DNA of 64,000 nucleotides, from contig JAFRRA010000006.1 of the NCBI GenBank assembly GCA_017428325.1, forward strand, positions 62,001-126,000. Reading direction: 5' to 3'. The position numbers and the translations under genes are program-made. The stretch is from Bacteroidales bacterium. Lineage in GTDB: Bacteria > Bacteroidota > Bacteroidia > Bacteroidales > UBA932. Of the stretch, positions 1-7,802 are shown piece after piece (within the stretch, counting starts at the first letter, position 1; every line of letters begins with the position of its first letter). The notes under the pieces are model-generated. The model was given only the letters and a program-made list of their open reading frames with translations. It made no database searches and was not told the DNA's origin.

Positions 1-316
1 CCGCGGCATAGAGTTCCCTGAGCCTTTCAACCGGAGCATAGGTGTTGCTGTAAGGCTGAAAGTAAGCGATGTAGCGCTGGGCGTGGCGGTAACGGACACG
101 GTGGAACTCGATTCCCTCGTCTATCTGCTGATGGATGGGCTTGTCCGGAGTGCAGTAGTTGGGATGGAAGGCGTTGTTAAGGCAGAAGGAGCATCCGCCC
201 GTTCCTTTACTTCCGTCCCGGTTAGGGCACGTGAAGCCGGCATCCACAACCACCTTCTGCATACGCGCCCCGTACTTCGCACGGAAAAAGTCCACAAACG
301 AGTTCAACTCCGCCAT
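1..316 (-). CDS. TIGR01212-family radical SAM protein (YhcC-like), N-terminal part
   Basis: The window edge cuts this leftward gene, so only about 105 N-terminal residues are visible. They contain a cysteine motif with the wide spacing typical of the YhcC/TIGR01212 radical SAM family: CPNRDG near residue 31, then GGCSFC near residue 43, that is C-x11-C-x2-C in place of the usual CxxxCxxC. This should bind the 4Fe-4S cluster that cleaves S-adenosylmethionine; the substrate of the family is not firmly established. The ATG at 316 was chosen because it gives the usual short lead-in before FVDFFRAKYG. It begins 18 bases after the stop of the lipoprotein gene upstream, so the two are probably cotranscribed. 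Confidence 0.85.
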   Translation of the reverse strand, partial: MAELNSFVDFFRAKYGARMQKVVVDAGFTCPNRDGSKGTGGCSFCLNNAFHPNYCTPDKPIHQQIDEGIEFHRVRYRHAQRYIAYFQPYSNTYAPVERLRELYAA

Positions 317-334
317 ACCATCGCCTCAATGCCG

Positions 335-1180
335 TTATTTAACCCTGAAGTAGAGATTACCGTTCACATAAAGGGCGTCAAGGGAACCGATATAGGCAAC
401 GGAATATTCCATAGGAATGTCCACGGTCCTTTCCAGAGAAACCAGAAGGTTGCCGTTTTCGTCATAAGCGGATTTCCTATAGTCCCAATCGCCCTTGATA
501 TACCAGCCGTCCTCCATACTTCCATGATATGTAGGATTTGCAGGATCATCTCCCGTCTGATACAGCTTGATGATATCTCCCTCGGTTTCCAGAGGCTCTT
601 CAAACAGCCCGTCAGAGAAATGGACAGAGATTACATAGCAGTTGCCATACTTATTCTGGATCACCTCAGGAGCTGGTTCAAATTCCCATTTCTCATCATT
701 CATCGTGTAGAGAGTCTGGCCGTTTCTGTTGGACTTGAAGATGACGGCTTCGTTGCCGTCCTTATCCTTGAAGACAGCCCTGTCGCCTACAAGTTCCGTT
801 GTCAGCTGGTTCTGGGTGAAGATTTTCTTTTCGGCTTTGGACTTCGGGAAGATGAAGTCACCGTACACGCTGCCGTCTTCAGCTTCTTCCGGAAGAAACC
901 TGTAGTTGTCTGCATCATAGTCCACGACCGTGTTGAACGGATCGTTATCGTCGCTGATAAGATCGCCCTTCTTGATATGGCGGTCGCTTGGCTGATCGTA
1001 GATATCTTCCGTGGCGTAGTAAGCCGTCAGGGTTCCGGCCTCCGGAGTCTGAATAGCTGATGGAGTCGGCTGGACTGTTGTGTTTTCATTTGTCTGCCCA
1101 GGAGTCTGGGTGTTGGACTTGCAGCATACAGTCAATGCCGAAACGGCAATCGCCGAGGCAATAGTTAAAATCCTTTTCAT
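335..1180 (-). CDS. putative lipoprotein of unknown function
   Basis: This 281-residue protein has an N-terminal signal sequence ending in LTVCC near residues 16-20, a weak lipobox because valine sits where small residues are usual. A Thr/Pro/Gln-rich linker (about residues 21-50) follows, then a globular part with many Asp-Gly turns and beta-strand-like stretches. I do not recognise a family. It is probably anchored in an outer or inner membrane leaflet. It is divergent from the NlpC/P60 gene and lies upstream of the radical SAM gene, with no shared function evident. The ATG start is directly preceded by a spacer carrying a plausible promoter. Confidence 0.7.
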   Translation of the reverse strand: MKRILTIASAIAVSALTVCCKSNTQTPGQTNENTTVQPTPSAIQTPEAGTLTAYYATEDIYDQPSDRHIKKGDLISDDNDPFNTVVDYDADNYRFLPEEAEDGSVYGDFIFPKSKAEKKIFTQNQLTTELVGDRAVFKDKDGNEAVIFKSNRNGQTLYTMNDEKWEFEPAPEVIQNKYGNCYVISVHFSDGLFEEPLETEGDIIKLYQTGDDPANPTYHGSMEDGWYIKGDWDYRKSAYDENGNLLVSLERTVDIPMEYSVAYIGSLDALYVNGNLYFRVK

Positions 1181-1198
1181 AGTGTGTTTGTATTTTTA

Positions 1199-1224
1199 CA
1201 AAGTTATCAAATTTTGTATATTTG
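1199..1224. promoter_or_regulatory. divergent promoter region with two TAnnTTTG elements
   Basis: The 66-base divergent spacer holds a Bacteroidota -7-type element on each strand. CAAAGTTA at 1199-1206 is TAACTTTG for the leftward lipoprotein, and TATATTTG at 1217-1224 serves the NlpC/P60 gene, 22 bases before its ATG. Clear TTTG -33 boxes at the usual spacing were not found. Confidence 0.5.
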
Positions 1225-1246
1225 TTATCTGTAAACATTCATCGAG

Positions 1247-2458
1247 ATGAAGAAATTCTTTATGCTGCTTTCTGCAGCCATTTTGCTGGGTACAGCTTCC
1301 TTTGCGCAAGGTGTCAGCCAGCTTTTCAACAGGATAAACAATGAAGTCAGAAACCAGTACGCACCGGACGAGAGGGACAAGACCTATGAGGTCAATCTGA
1401 TAGAGAGGAAGGGTAAGCTGATCCTTGTTGGTTCCACAACGGAGAAAGAGGCCATCGAGGCGCTGACGTCAAGGCTTGCGGAGAGCGGAGTCACAGCGGA
1501 GAACAGGATAGACTTGCTGCCTTCGTCCAGGCTGAACGGCAAGACTTACGGAATCGTCTGCATGTCAACGGCAAGTTTCAACTGCAACGGCAGCTTCAGC
1601 GCGGAGAGCGGAACGCAGGCCCTGATGGGTATGCCGGTCAGGATTCTGGAAGAGAACGACGACTGGTATCGCTGCGTGAATATGGAGGGCTACACCGCCT
1701 GGGTGATTACCCGCAGCATCGCGGAGATGACAAAGGAGGAATATGATGCCTACCTGGCAAAGCCGAAGGTTTTTGTGAAGGTAAAGTATACGACCCTGTA
1801 CTCTGAAAAGAGTGTAAACTCACTGCCGGTCAGCGACCTGGTATGGGGCTGCATCCTTCTGGACGAGGGCAGGGCCGGAGCCTGGAGGAAGGTTTCCATT
1901 GCAGACGGAAGGACGGGATATGTCCTGGCCTCTGAGGTTATGGACCTTAAGACCTGGATGGACAATGCCGTTCCTACTGAGAAGAACATCGTGGAGACTG
2001 CAAAGCAGTTCTGCGGATTCCCTTACGTTTGGGGCGGAACCAGTGTCAAGGGTGTGGACTGCAGCGGACTGAGCAAGACCGCATATTTCCTCAACGGATA
2101 TGTTCTTAGGAGGGATGCTTCCCAGCAGTGCAAGACCGGAGACAGCGTGGACGTGCACCGCTTTGTGGAGGGAGACTACACCAAGGAGGCCCTCGGCAAC
2201 CTTCGTCCGGGAGACCTGATTTTCTTCGGGCGCAAGGCTGAGAACGGCCGCAAGGAAAGGGTTACGCACGTTGCAATCTATATGGGTGACGGAATGATCA
2301 TCCACTCCTCCAACGTGGTCAGGATCAACAGCCTGATTCCGGGTGAGAATGACTATTACGCCGGAGCGAAGAGGCTGCTCAAGGCCCGCCGCATCATCGG
2401 CACCGCAGACCAGGGCAAGGGAGTCGTTAGTGTCCGGAACATCGGCATTACAGAATAG
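1247..2458 (+). CDS. secreted NlpC/P60 peptidase with SH3 domains (YkfC-like murein peptide endopeptidase)
   Basis: The 403-residue protein has a signal peptide (about 1-20, ending SFAQG), two bacterial SH3-like segments (about 105-160 and 170-225) and a C-terminal NlpC/P60 domain (about 235-385). The expected catalytic residues are present: Cys272 in VDCSG, His341 in THVAIY and His353 in IIHSS. The architecture matches YkfC-type enzymes that cleave the gamma-D-Glu/diamino-acid bond of murein peptides carrying a free N-terminal L-Ala. A dipeptide epimerase gene follows 41 bases downstream, the same pairing as ykfC and ykfB in Bacillus, which supports murein peptide turnover. Exact substrate preference is inferred. 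Confidence 0.9.
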   Translation: MKKFFMLLSAAILLGTASFAQGVSQLFNRINNEVRNQYAPDERDKTYEVNLIERKGKLILVGSTTEKEAIEALTSRLAESGVTAENRIDLLPSSRLNGKTYGIVCMSTASFNCNGSFSAESGTQALMGMPVRILEENDDWYRCVNMEGYTAWVITRSIAEMTKEEYDAYLAKPKVFVKVKYTTLYSEKSVNSLPVSDLVWGCILLDEGRAGAWRKVSIADGRTGYVLASEVMDLKTWMDNAVPTEKNIVETAKQFCGFPYVWGGTSVKGVDCSGLSKTAYFLNGYVLRRDASQQCKTGDSVDVHRFVEGDYTKEALGNLRPGDLIFFGRKAENGRKERVTHVAIYMGDGMIIHSSNVVRINSLIPGENDYYAGAKRLLKARRIIGTADQGKGVVSVRNIGITE

Positions 2459-2499
2459 CATCGCTGAGAAAAACAAATAACAACAAAAACATACACAAG

Positions 2500-3684
2500 A
2501 TGACCGACAGAAGAACATTCCTAAAGAGCGCAGGACTGCTCACCGCAGCAGCCGCTCTGCTGAGTCCATCGCAGATTTTCGCCCGTTCAAGGGGAATCTC
2601 CAAACCGACGGGAAAGAAGGAGCTTGAACTCGAATGGTGCCCGTTCACCGCAAAGATGAAACACGTGTTTACCATCTCCAACAGCTCCAGGACCACCACC
2701 CCTATCGTTCTGACAAGAATCACTTATGACGGATATGTGGGATACGGTGAGGCCGCCATGCCGCCTTATCTGGGAGAAACAACAAACTCCGCGATTGACT
2801 ATCTGAAGAAGGCAAGGCCTGTGCTCAAGACCTTCAAGGATCCGTTTATGATTGGAGAGATAATGGCAGAGATGGATGCCATAACAACGAATAACTGCGC
2901 CGCAAAGGCATCCGTAGACATCGCACTCCACGACCTGGTTGGCAATATGATCGGACAGCCGTGGTGGAAGATATGGGGGTTCAACCCTAAGAACTGCCCT
3001 TACAACTCCTTCACCGTAGGTCTGGCAGACAGGGCAGAAGTTCTGGAGAAGGCAAAGGAAGCAGCCTCTGAAGGCCATCTGATCAAGGTTAAGCTCGGAA
3101 GGACCGAGGAGCAGGACAAGATGATGATCAACACCATCCGCGAGGTCACCGACACCACCATCTGCATCGATGCAAACCAGGGCTGGAAAGACAAGCACTA
3201 TGCCCTGGACATGATCAACTGGCTTGCAACCAAGAACGTGAACATGATCGAGCAGCCTATGCCTAAGCTGATGCTCGAGGAAACCGGCTGGCTCACCGAA
3301 AGAAGCCCTCTTCCAATCATGGCCGACGAGGCTTGCCAGAGGCTCAGCGACGTGAAGAAACTTTACGGCCACTATTCAGGAATAAACATCAAGCTGATGA
3401 AATGCACGGGTCTGCACGAGGCAAGGGAGATGGTATCCCTGGCTCAGGCCCTGGGCATGAAGCTGATGATCGGCTGCATGACCGAGACTTCCGTAGCCAT
3501 CGCAGCCGGAGCACAGATCGCTCCTGTCTGCGAATGGACGGACCTGGACGGCAACTGGCTGATTGCAAACGACGTGTTCCACTCCTCTACAGTTGAGGAC
3601 GGAAGGATCGTTCCTTCATCCAAGCCTGGCCTCGGACTCGAGATGAACAAGGGCGTGAACCTCAAATATGCCGCAGAGGAATAG
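2500..3684 (+). CDS. L-Ala-D/L-Glu (dipeptide) epimerase, enolase superfamily, with Tat-type signal
   Basis: The 394-residue protein belongs to the mandelate racemase/muconate lactonizing group. The residues expected of dipeptide epimerases are visible: KVK near residue 195, metal ligands Asp in CIDANQ (about 223), Glu in IEQPMP (about 250) and Asp in ADEAC (about 275), and the second catalytic Lys in NIKLMK (about 298). It should interconvert L-Ala-D-Glu and L-Ala-L-Glu released from murein. The N-terminus MTDRRTFLKSAG followed by an alanine-rich stretch is a Tat-like signal, so the enzyme is probably exported after folding with its metal. Its partner endopeptidase is encoded just upstream. 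Epimerase activity is inferred from motifs and context. Confidence 0.88.
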   Translation: MTDRRTFLKSAGLLTAAAALLSPSQIFARSRGISKPTGKKELELEWCPFTAKMKHVFTISNSSRTTTPIVLTRITYDGYVGYGEAAMPPYLGETTNSAIDYLKKARPVLKTFKDPFMIGEIMAEMDAITTNNCAAKASVDIALHDLVGNMIGQPWWKIWGFNPKNCPYNSFTVGLADRAEVLEKAKEAASEGHLIKVKLGRTEEQDKMMINTIREVTDTTICIDANQGWKDKHYALDMINWLATKNVNMIEQPMPKLMLEETGWLTERSPLPIMADEACQRLSDVKKLYGHYSGINIKLMKCTGLHEAREMVSLAQALGMKLMIGCMTETSVAIAAGAQIAPVCEWTDLDGNWLIANDVFHSSTVEDGRIVPSSKPGLGLEMNKGVNLKYAAEE

Positions 3685-3717
3685 CAATCGCGATCAAAAA
3701 ACAATTCTTTAATTATC

Positions 3718-3843
3718 ATGGAAACAATCGTAAAAGAATTGTATGTGGCACCTGTGTCGGATGTGACAGGGCTGGAAGGAGAAACTTGCGTGATGCAGGC
3801 CAGTCTGGGCAAAGAATGGGACGTCGAAGATTTAGATGATTAA
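3718..3843 (+). CDS. small peptide of the ELYxxPV...QAS type
   Basis: An ATG at 3718 opens a 41-codon frame ending TAA at 3841-3843, between the epimerase gene and a fimbrillin-like lipoprotein gene 21 bases downstream. The product carries KELYVAPVSDV, then GETCVMQAS, then an acidic tail ending in DLDD. A peptide on the opposite strand at 6447-6563 has the same spacing of motifs (KELYESPV, then TETAILQAS) and the same position ahead of a lipoprotein gene. That recurrence makes chance unlikely, although no known family is assigned here. No signal peptide or membrane segment is visible. The role is unknown; a leader, chaperone-like or signalling peptide is possible. Confidence 0.65.
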   Translation: METIVKELYVAPVSDVTGLEGETCVMQASLGKEWDVEDLDD

Positions 3844-3864
3844 TAATGATGGAGGGTTCCCGGA

Positions 3865-4776
3865 ATGAAAACAAAACTTATTTCTTTCGCGACTTCAGCA
3901 GTCTTCGTGGCGTTGCTGTTTGTTTCTGCCTGCACTAAAGACAAGACGGAGGTTTTTTCCGCCAGCAGTTGCCATGTTACCGTAAGCGTCGGCTTTCCAG
4001 GGACAAAATCGGCTGCAGCCTATGATGAGGCAAATCGCGTCTATACCTTAAAATTCACTGAGGGTGACAGGTTGTATGTACACGGAACAGATGTGGATGT
4101 GGATGAAGCCGGAGAGTGGCATATGGCAGGCTATCTGGACATGGTTCCAGGATCTATCAGTGAAGACGGGAAACGAGCCACCTTTGATGGAAACCTGACA
4201 ATATACAATCATCTTGATGACGGAACTTACCAGGGAGCGGATATGGTACTCCCGGACTATACCAACCCTCTGCAGGCGTGTGGAGCAACGGTTGTCCGGC
4301 TGATTCCTGCAGGAGTTGACAATAGTCTCCTCCAGCAGACCGGTATTGATGTAGAAATTAAGGACTGTGTGGTGAAATCGCTGGAAGTCCTGATGTCGTC
4401 TGCCGTGGATGTCTGGGGCAATTATATTGCATCCAAGGACTTTATTGTCCTGAACCGTTCCAATCACGCCATTTTCGATGTCAATGTTTCCCAATTGCTC
4501 CCAAATACAACTTATGATGTAGAACTGTATTTGGGACAAGTTAAATCTGACACGCCGGATAATTCCACGAAAATTGTTTCGGGGCAGGTGTTGTCCGGTC
4601 CCAGCGGCAATGCCTCCTTTGCAATCAGCTTTGACATCATAGGGAAAGCCGAACGCCAGTCGGGCTATGCTTTCCTCATCTTGAAAGACGAATCACATAC
4701 TTTAAGGGCGAATTTGGGCTCGAAAAACCCTTTTGATACGGAAAAGGTTTACAGAGCCTCCAGTTCTGCCGAATAA
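3865..4776 (+). CDS. fimbrillin-like lipoprotein
   Basis: The 303-residue product has a lipoprotein signal ending FVSAC near residue 22. It is rich in predicted beta strands, with the pattern TVSVGFPG followed by a FTEGDRLYV segment (about 67-76) and DGKRATFDGNLT (about 112-123). These resemble the start of fimbrillin/Mfa-type proteins and match equivalent segments in the protein encoded convergently at 4961-6427 (FLEGEKVYV, DGKRCDLTG). Such proteins are normally exported as lipoproteins and displayed on the cell surface. There is no clear C-terminal anchor or binding domain. Assignment to the fimbrillin superfamily is an inference from layout and short motifs. Confidence 0.6.
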   Translation: MKTKLISFATSAVFVALLFVSACTKDKTEVFSASSCHVTVSVGFPGTKSAAAYDEANRVYTLKFTEGDRLYVHGTDVDVDEAGEWHMAGYLDMVPGSISEDGKRATFDGNLTIYNHLDDGTYQGADMVLPDYTNPLQACGATVVRLIPAGVDNSLLQQTGIDVEIKDCVVKSLEVLMSSAVDVWGNYIASKDFIVLNRSNHAIFDVNVSQLLPNTTYDVELYLGQVKSDTPDNSTKIVSGQVLSGPSGNASFAISFDIIGKAERQSGYAFLILKDESHTLRANLGSKNPFDTEKVYRASSSAE

Positions 4777-4876
4777 CCGGGCACATAAAAAACAAAACAA
4801 CATTTATATGAGAAACTTAAGAACTATCAAGAAAGGTCATAAATAATTGTAATCTTTCAAGTCTCTCAAGCATAAG

Positions 4877-4902
4877 AAAAGGCCACAGCGATGTGACCTT
4901 TT
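4877..4902. terminator. bidirectional terminator hairpin between convergent lipoprotein genes
   Basis: An 11-base stem (4877-4887 with 4892-4902, one C-A mismatch, loop GCGA) has A-rich and T-rich outer ends. It can stop transcription in either direction between the two convergent modules. Confidence 0.75.
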
Positions 4903-4915
4903 CGTGTTAAGGGTG

Positions 4916-4930
4916 GGTACACTTTGTACC
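4916..4930. other. short perfect palindrome GGTACA-CTT-TGTACC
   Basis: A six-base inverted repeat with a three-base centre lies between the terminator and the 3' end of the leftward fimbrillin-like gene. It could be a small RNA hairpin, a protein site or chance. Confidence 0.3.
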
Positions 4931-4960
4931 TATTCTTGTTCTTCTCCCATAATATGTAGC

Positions 4961-6427
4961 TTACTCCGTCGGTGCCACGGTGTATGTCCACGTATAGGTG
5001 CCGTCGGCGTTGTCTGTGCGGGCGCTGCGGATGACGGTATAGCCGTCGGCGGCGAGCTGGGCGGAGACGTCAACCTCGGCGGTGTTGTCATTGGCGTTGG
5101 TGGCCGAATGCCAGCTGTTGGCGGGGGCGTAGTTGGCATTGCCACGGATGCCGCAATGCGTGGCGTCGTTGGCGGTGACGGTGAGGGTGCCTGTGCCCTG
5201 GAGCTTCAGGTTGTCTTGAGCAAGGATGCACATCTCATAATTCTTGCAGGAAATGGAGTTCGCGCCGCTGATGTCGAGCGTTATGTCATAGTTGCCCGAT
5301 ATGAACACATCATTATCCGCACCATACGAGGCGGTAAGGCCGTTCAGGCGGACGGTGCCGTTGTTATACAGAAAGAAGCATACGCCCTCGCTGGTGCCGC
5401 TCAAGGTGAAGTCGGCATTGTCGTCCTCGATTTCTATCCATTCTTCGCCAACGGTCTCGGGAGCGGAGGATGGCGTGGTCCACGTGATGGTGGGCAGAAT
5501 CCTGCGCTCGGTCATCGTGAGGGCGATGAGGGTGCGGAGGTAGTAGTACTTGCCGTTCTTGAATCCGCCGTTGGGAGCGGCCTTCGTGCCCTCGTACTTG
5601 TTGCCGTCAGCGTCCTTCACATGGAAGGTCAGCACGTCGTCCACACTGCAAGTCTCGTCGAAGCAGAGGCTCATGTAGATGTCACCGCTGATGGGGTCGT
5701 TGATGTAAGGACCGACGAGGCCCTTGTAGTATTGGTCGGTGTCTGTATTCATCGGATAGTACAATCTGATGAGGGCGTCGTTCTTGGAGGTGATATAGAG
5801 GCTCTTCACGCTGATGGCGGCATCGGTGCTGGCGTCCTTGAACTGAAGGCTGAACATCGACTGCATGTTCTTGAACTTGGCGGTGCCCGCGGTGGTCAGC
5901 ACGCCGTCGCTGATGCTCCAGCCCGTCAACGTGGCCATCGCGCCGTCGAGCACGCCCGCCGCCGTGCCGTCCTGCCTCATATAGTCATAGTGGGAATATA
6001 ACCTAACTTTGTTCTTGTCATTGCCAGCATAGATATCGTTCAGGTTGTACATCAGCATCAGCTCGTCGATGGGGTAGATGGGCGCGCCGGTGATGGTGCC
6101 GGTGAGGTCGCATCTCTTGCCGTCGGCGCTGATGTTGGTCGGCGTCAGGTAGCCCGCCGCCGTGCCCTCGGCGTTGAGCATCATCGTGTAGCGCGTCGCG
6201 TTATACACATAGACCTTCTCCCCCTCCAGGAACTTGCTGTGGCTGGTCAGCGTCGAGCCACTGTTGTCGAACTCCACGGCGCGGGTGGTGATGTCGCTGC
6301 CGATGGTGGCGGGGATGCTCACGGTGTACGCAACAAGGGTCTGGGGCTCTGTATTATTGTCCATTTTGTTGCAGGCGGTCATCATTCCCCATGCAATGAC
6401 GGCCAGAATGGAAAGTGTTCTTTTCAT
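4961..6427 (-). CDS. fimbrillin-like lipoprotein with C-terminal carbohydrate-binding-like domain
   Basis: The 488-residue product has a lipoprotein signal ending MMTAC (about residue 19) and a fimbrillin-like N-terminal half, with FLEGEKVYV (about 68) and a GKYYYLRT segment (about 316) typical of fimbrillin-like proteins. The C-terminal part from about residue 350 has short repeated beta turns (DITLDISGANSI, LQGTGTLTVTAN) that resemble the carbohydrate-binding-domain family seen next to fimbrillins. It is probably a surface adhesin or pilus-tip component. A roughly 40-residue peptide gene sits 19 bases upstream. A 60-base sample of the gene is about 60 % GC, above the neighbours, which suggests separate acquisition. 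Domain calls are from pattern recognition only. Confidence 0.65.
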   Translation of the reverse strand: MKRTLSILAVIAWGMMTACNKMDNNTEPQTLVAYTVSIPATIGSDITTRAVEFDNSGSTLTSHSKFLEGEKVYVYNATRYTMMLNAEGTAAGYLTPTNISADGKRCDLTGTITGAPIYPIDELMLMYNLNDIYAGNDKNKVRLYSHYDYMRQDGTAAGVLDGAMATLTGWSISDGVLTTAGTAKFKNMQSMFSLQFKDASTDAAISVKSLYITSKNDALIRLYYPMNTDTDQYYKGLVGPYINDPISGDIYMSLCFDETCSVDDVLTFHVKDADGNKYEGTKAAPNGGFKNGKYYYLRTLIALTMTERRILPTITWTTPSSAPETVGEEWIEIEDDNADFTLSGTSEGVCFFLYNNGTVRLNGLTASYGADNDVFISGNYDITLDISGANSISCKNYEMCILAQDNLKLQGTGTLTVTANDATHCGIRGNANYAPANSWHSATNANDNTAEVDVSAQLAADGYTVIRSARTDNADGTYTWTYTVAPTE

Positions 6428-6446
6428 AATGCGCGATTGTTTTGGG

Positions 6447-6563
6447 TTACCATTCTTCCGGGATGTAATCGGATTTGCTGGCCTGAAGGATGGCCGTTTC
6501 TGTCTTGACCTCCAAGACTATCGTCACAGGAGATTCATACAACTCTTTTTCTTTGTTTTCCAT
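6447..6563 (-). CDS. small peptide of the ELYxxPV...QAS type, second copy
   Basis: A 38-codon frame on the minus strand starts at ATG 6563 and ends TAA at 6449-6447, 19 bases before the fimbrillin-like gene. It shows KEKELYESPVTIV, then TETAILQAS, ending PEEW. The peptide at 3718-3843 shares E-L-Y-x-x-P-V-x-x-V, then E-T-x-x-[ML]-Q-A-S at the same spacing, with an acidic C-terminus. Outside these positions the two differ, so they are diverged homologues and not a recent duplication. No signal sequence is seen. A TACCTTTG promoter element lies about 70 bases upstream. Function unknown. Confidence 0.65.
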   Translation of the reverse strand: MENKEKELYESPVTIVLEVKTETAILQASKSDYIPEEW

Positions 6564-6633
6564 TTACTGATTATGTTTGTTTATCCCTCGTTTCAACGCC
6601 GGGGAAATATGTCGCTTCCGTAAAAAAATCGGA

Positions 6634-6641
6634 CAAAGGTA
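6634..6641 (-). promoter_or_regulatory. TACCTTTG promoter element for the small-peptide/fimbrillin module
   Basis: CAAAGGTA on the plus strand reads TACCTTTG leftward, matching the Bacteroidota TAnnTTTG element. It would give a 5' leader of roughly 65 bases before the peptide ATG. No TTTG box at the usual distance was found. Confidence 0.5.
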
Positions 6642-6743
6642 TGCATTTTTTACGTGTATTGACATAATTAACGATTCGACCGGCTCAGTCAGCACACTCC
6701 AGGTCATACACGAATATGAACTTTTTTGGGACTGTTTTTTTCG

Positions 6744-6751
6744 TATCTTTA
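6744..6751 (+). promoter_or_regulatory. TATCTTTA promoter-like element
   Basis: A near-consensus TAnnTTTG element lies 26 bases before the ATG of the 91-residue gene. A T-rich TTTG-containing stretch is 15 bases further upstream, shorter than usual spacing. The intervening 6642-6743 shows no other feature. Confidence 0.4.
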
Positions 6752-6777
6752 CACCAGATTTTAAAAACACTAGTGAT

Positions 6778-7053
6778 ATGAATCTTCGTAATATCAAGAA
6801 AGACGTTGAATTCCTCGTCGCAGAACTTGTAGATGACTGCTTTATCTATCTGGAATTAAACGGAGAAGAGAAAATGGACAAGGTTGGTGAGATTATCGGC
6901 GATGCCCTTGACCTTCAGGATGACCTTATGGACAAGATCAACCATCCGAACCCTGAAATCCAGACGGACAAATACTACAAGGGAGTGACAAAGGAGCTTG
7001 TTGGGGGCATAGACGCTCTCTACGAGAGACTCAGCGCCTTGAGTGCAAAATAA
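6778..7053 (+). CDS. conserved-looking small protein of unknown function, 91 residues
   Basis: The product starts MNLRNIKKDVEFLV, is predicted largely helical and acidic, and has no signal peptide or membrane segment, so it should be cytoplasmic. A longer open frame extends upstream to 6577, but the promoter-like element lies inside that extension, so the ATG at 6778 was chosen. The sequence has the look of a small helical-bundle protein. I do not recognise the family with certainty. A lipoprotein gene follows 18 bases downstream, probably in the same transcript. Confidence 0.65.
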   Translation: MNLRNIKKDVEFLVAELVDDCFIYLELNGEEKMDKVGEIIGDALDLQDDLMDKINHPNPEIQTDKYYKGVTKELVGGIDALYERLSALSAK

Positions 7054-7071
7054 CCTAAGGACAGATAAACA

Positions 7072-7797
7072 ATGAAAACAAGATTCTTTTTGGCTGCAAT
7101 ATGCGTTGCCGCCATGTTAACCGCCTGCAAGGGCAAACCGGGAGAGACCCCTGTTCAGGGAACAGACACTACCAAGACCGAAGTCCAGACTCCGGAGCCT
7201 GAGGTTCAGCCTGTGGTTGAACAGACAGACTATGCCCAGGAAGTCCTCAAGCTCATTCCTAGAAACCTGATGAGCGAGAGAATCAACGATTCCATCTACA
7301 ACGAAGCCACCCAGACAAAACGAGTATTCGACGAGTACACCAATCCTAACAACATCAGCTGCATGAACGGAGAAGGTGGCATCTACAACATCGTATATGT
7401 CAACTGCTACCATATGCAGAACGAAGAAGACGGCATCTTTGTACTCTATTACACGGAAGCCGGAGTAGACGGAGCCGTTACGGACATAATGAAGACCTAC
7501 ATCTACAAGGATGGAGCCCTGACTGAAATCGAGAATCCTATCAAGGCCCCTGCTTTCGACGAATTCTTCGAAGGCGTGGATGTTCCGGCAGACCTTAAAT
7601 CCGCCGTCAAGGAAATGAAGAGAGAGTATGACAGGGAGAAGGGCTCTCTTCGCGGCATAGACCTCAGACACAAACAGGATAACAGCAATATCCTTGAACT
7701 AAGGCCTAGCTACATCGCCGATGACAGGCTTTGGGATCTGGCTAATCCTATTTGCTACGAATTCAACGGCAACACCTTTGTAAAGATGCAGCGCTAA
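7072..7797 (+). CDS. putative lipoprotein of unknown function
   Basis: The 241-residue protein has a clear lipoprotein signal ending MLTAC near residue 19, then a Pro/Glu/Thr-rich linker (about 25-55), then a soluble domain. The linker resembles that of the lipoprotein at 335-1180, but the globular parts do not obviously match. No catalytic motif was recognised. It ends five bases before the 3' end of the opposing YgjP-type gene, leaving no room for a terminator between them, so the transcripts probably overlap. Confidence 0.65.
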   Translation: MKTRFFLAAICVAAMLTACKGKPGETPVQGTDTTKTEVQTPEPEVQPVVEQTDYAQEVLKLIPRNLMSERINDSIYNEATQTKRVFDEYTNPNNISCMNGEGGIYNIVYVNCYHMQNEEDGIFVLYYTEAGVDGAVTDIMKTYIYKDGALTEIENPIKAPAFDEFFEGVDVPADLKSAVKEMKREYDREKGSLRGIDLRHKQDNSNILELRPSYIADDRLWDLANPICYEFNGNTFVKMQR

Positions 7798-7802
7798 CAG
7801 CA

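Noticed and set aside
83..1060. Rightward 325-codon frame at the left edge
   Set aside because: It overlaps the radical-SAM fragment and the lipoprotein gene, both of which have signal or motif support.
4808..4846. Twelve-codon frame MRNLRTIKKGHK after the rightward lipoprotein
   Set aside because: Too short to support; it may be the remnant of a lost gene, but nothing else of it is visible.
4904..6001. Rightward 365-codon frame opposite the fimbrillin-like gene
   Set aside because: The Gly/Val/Ala-rich translation is a by-product of the high GC of the real gene on the other strand.
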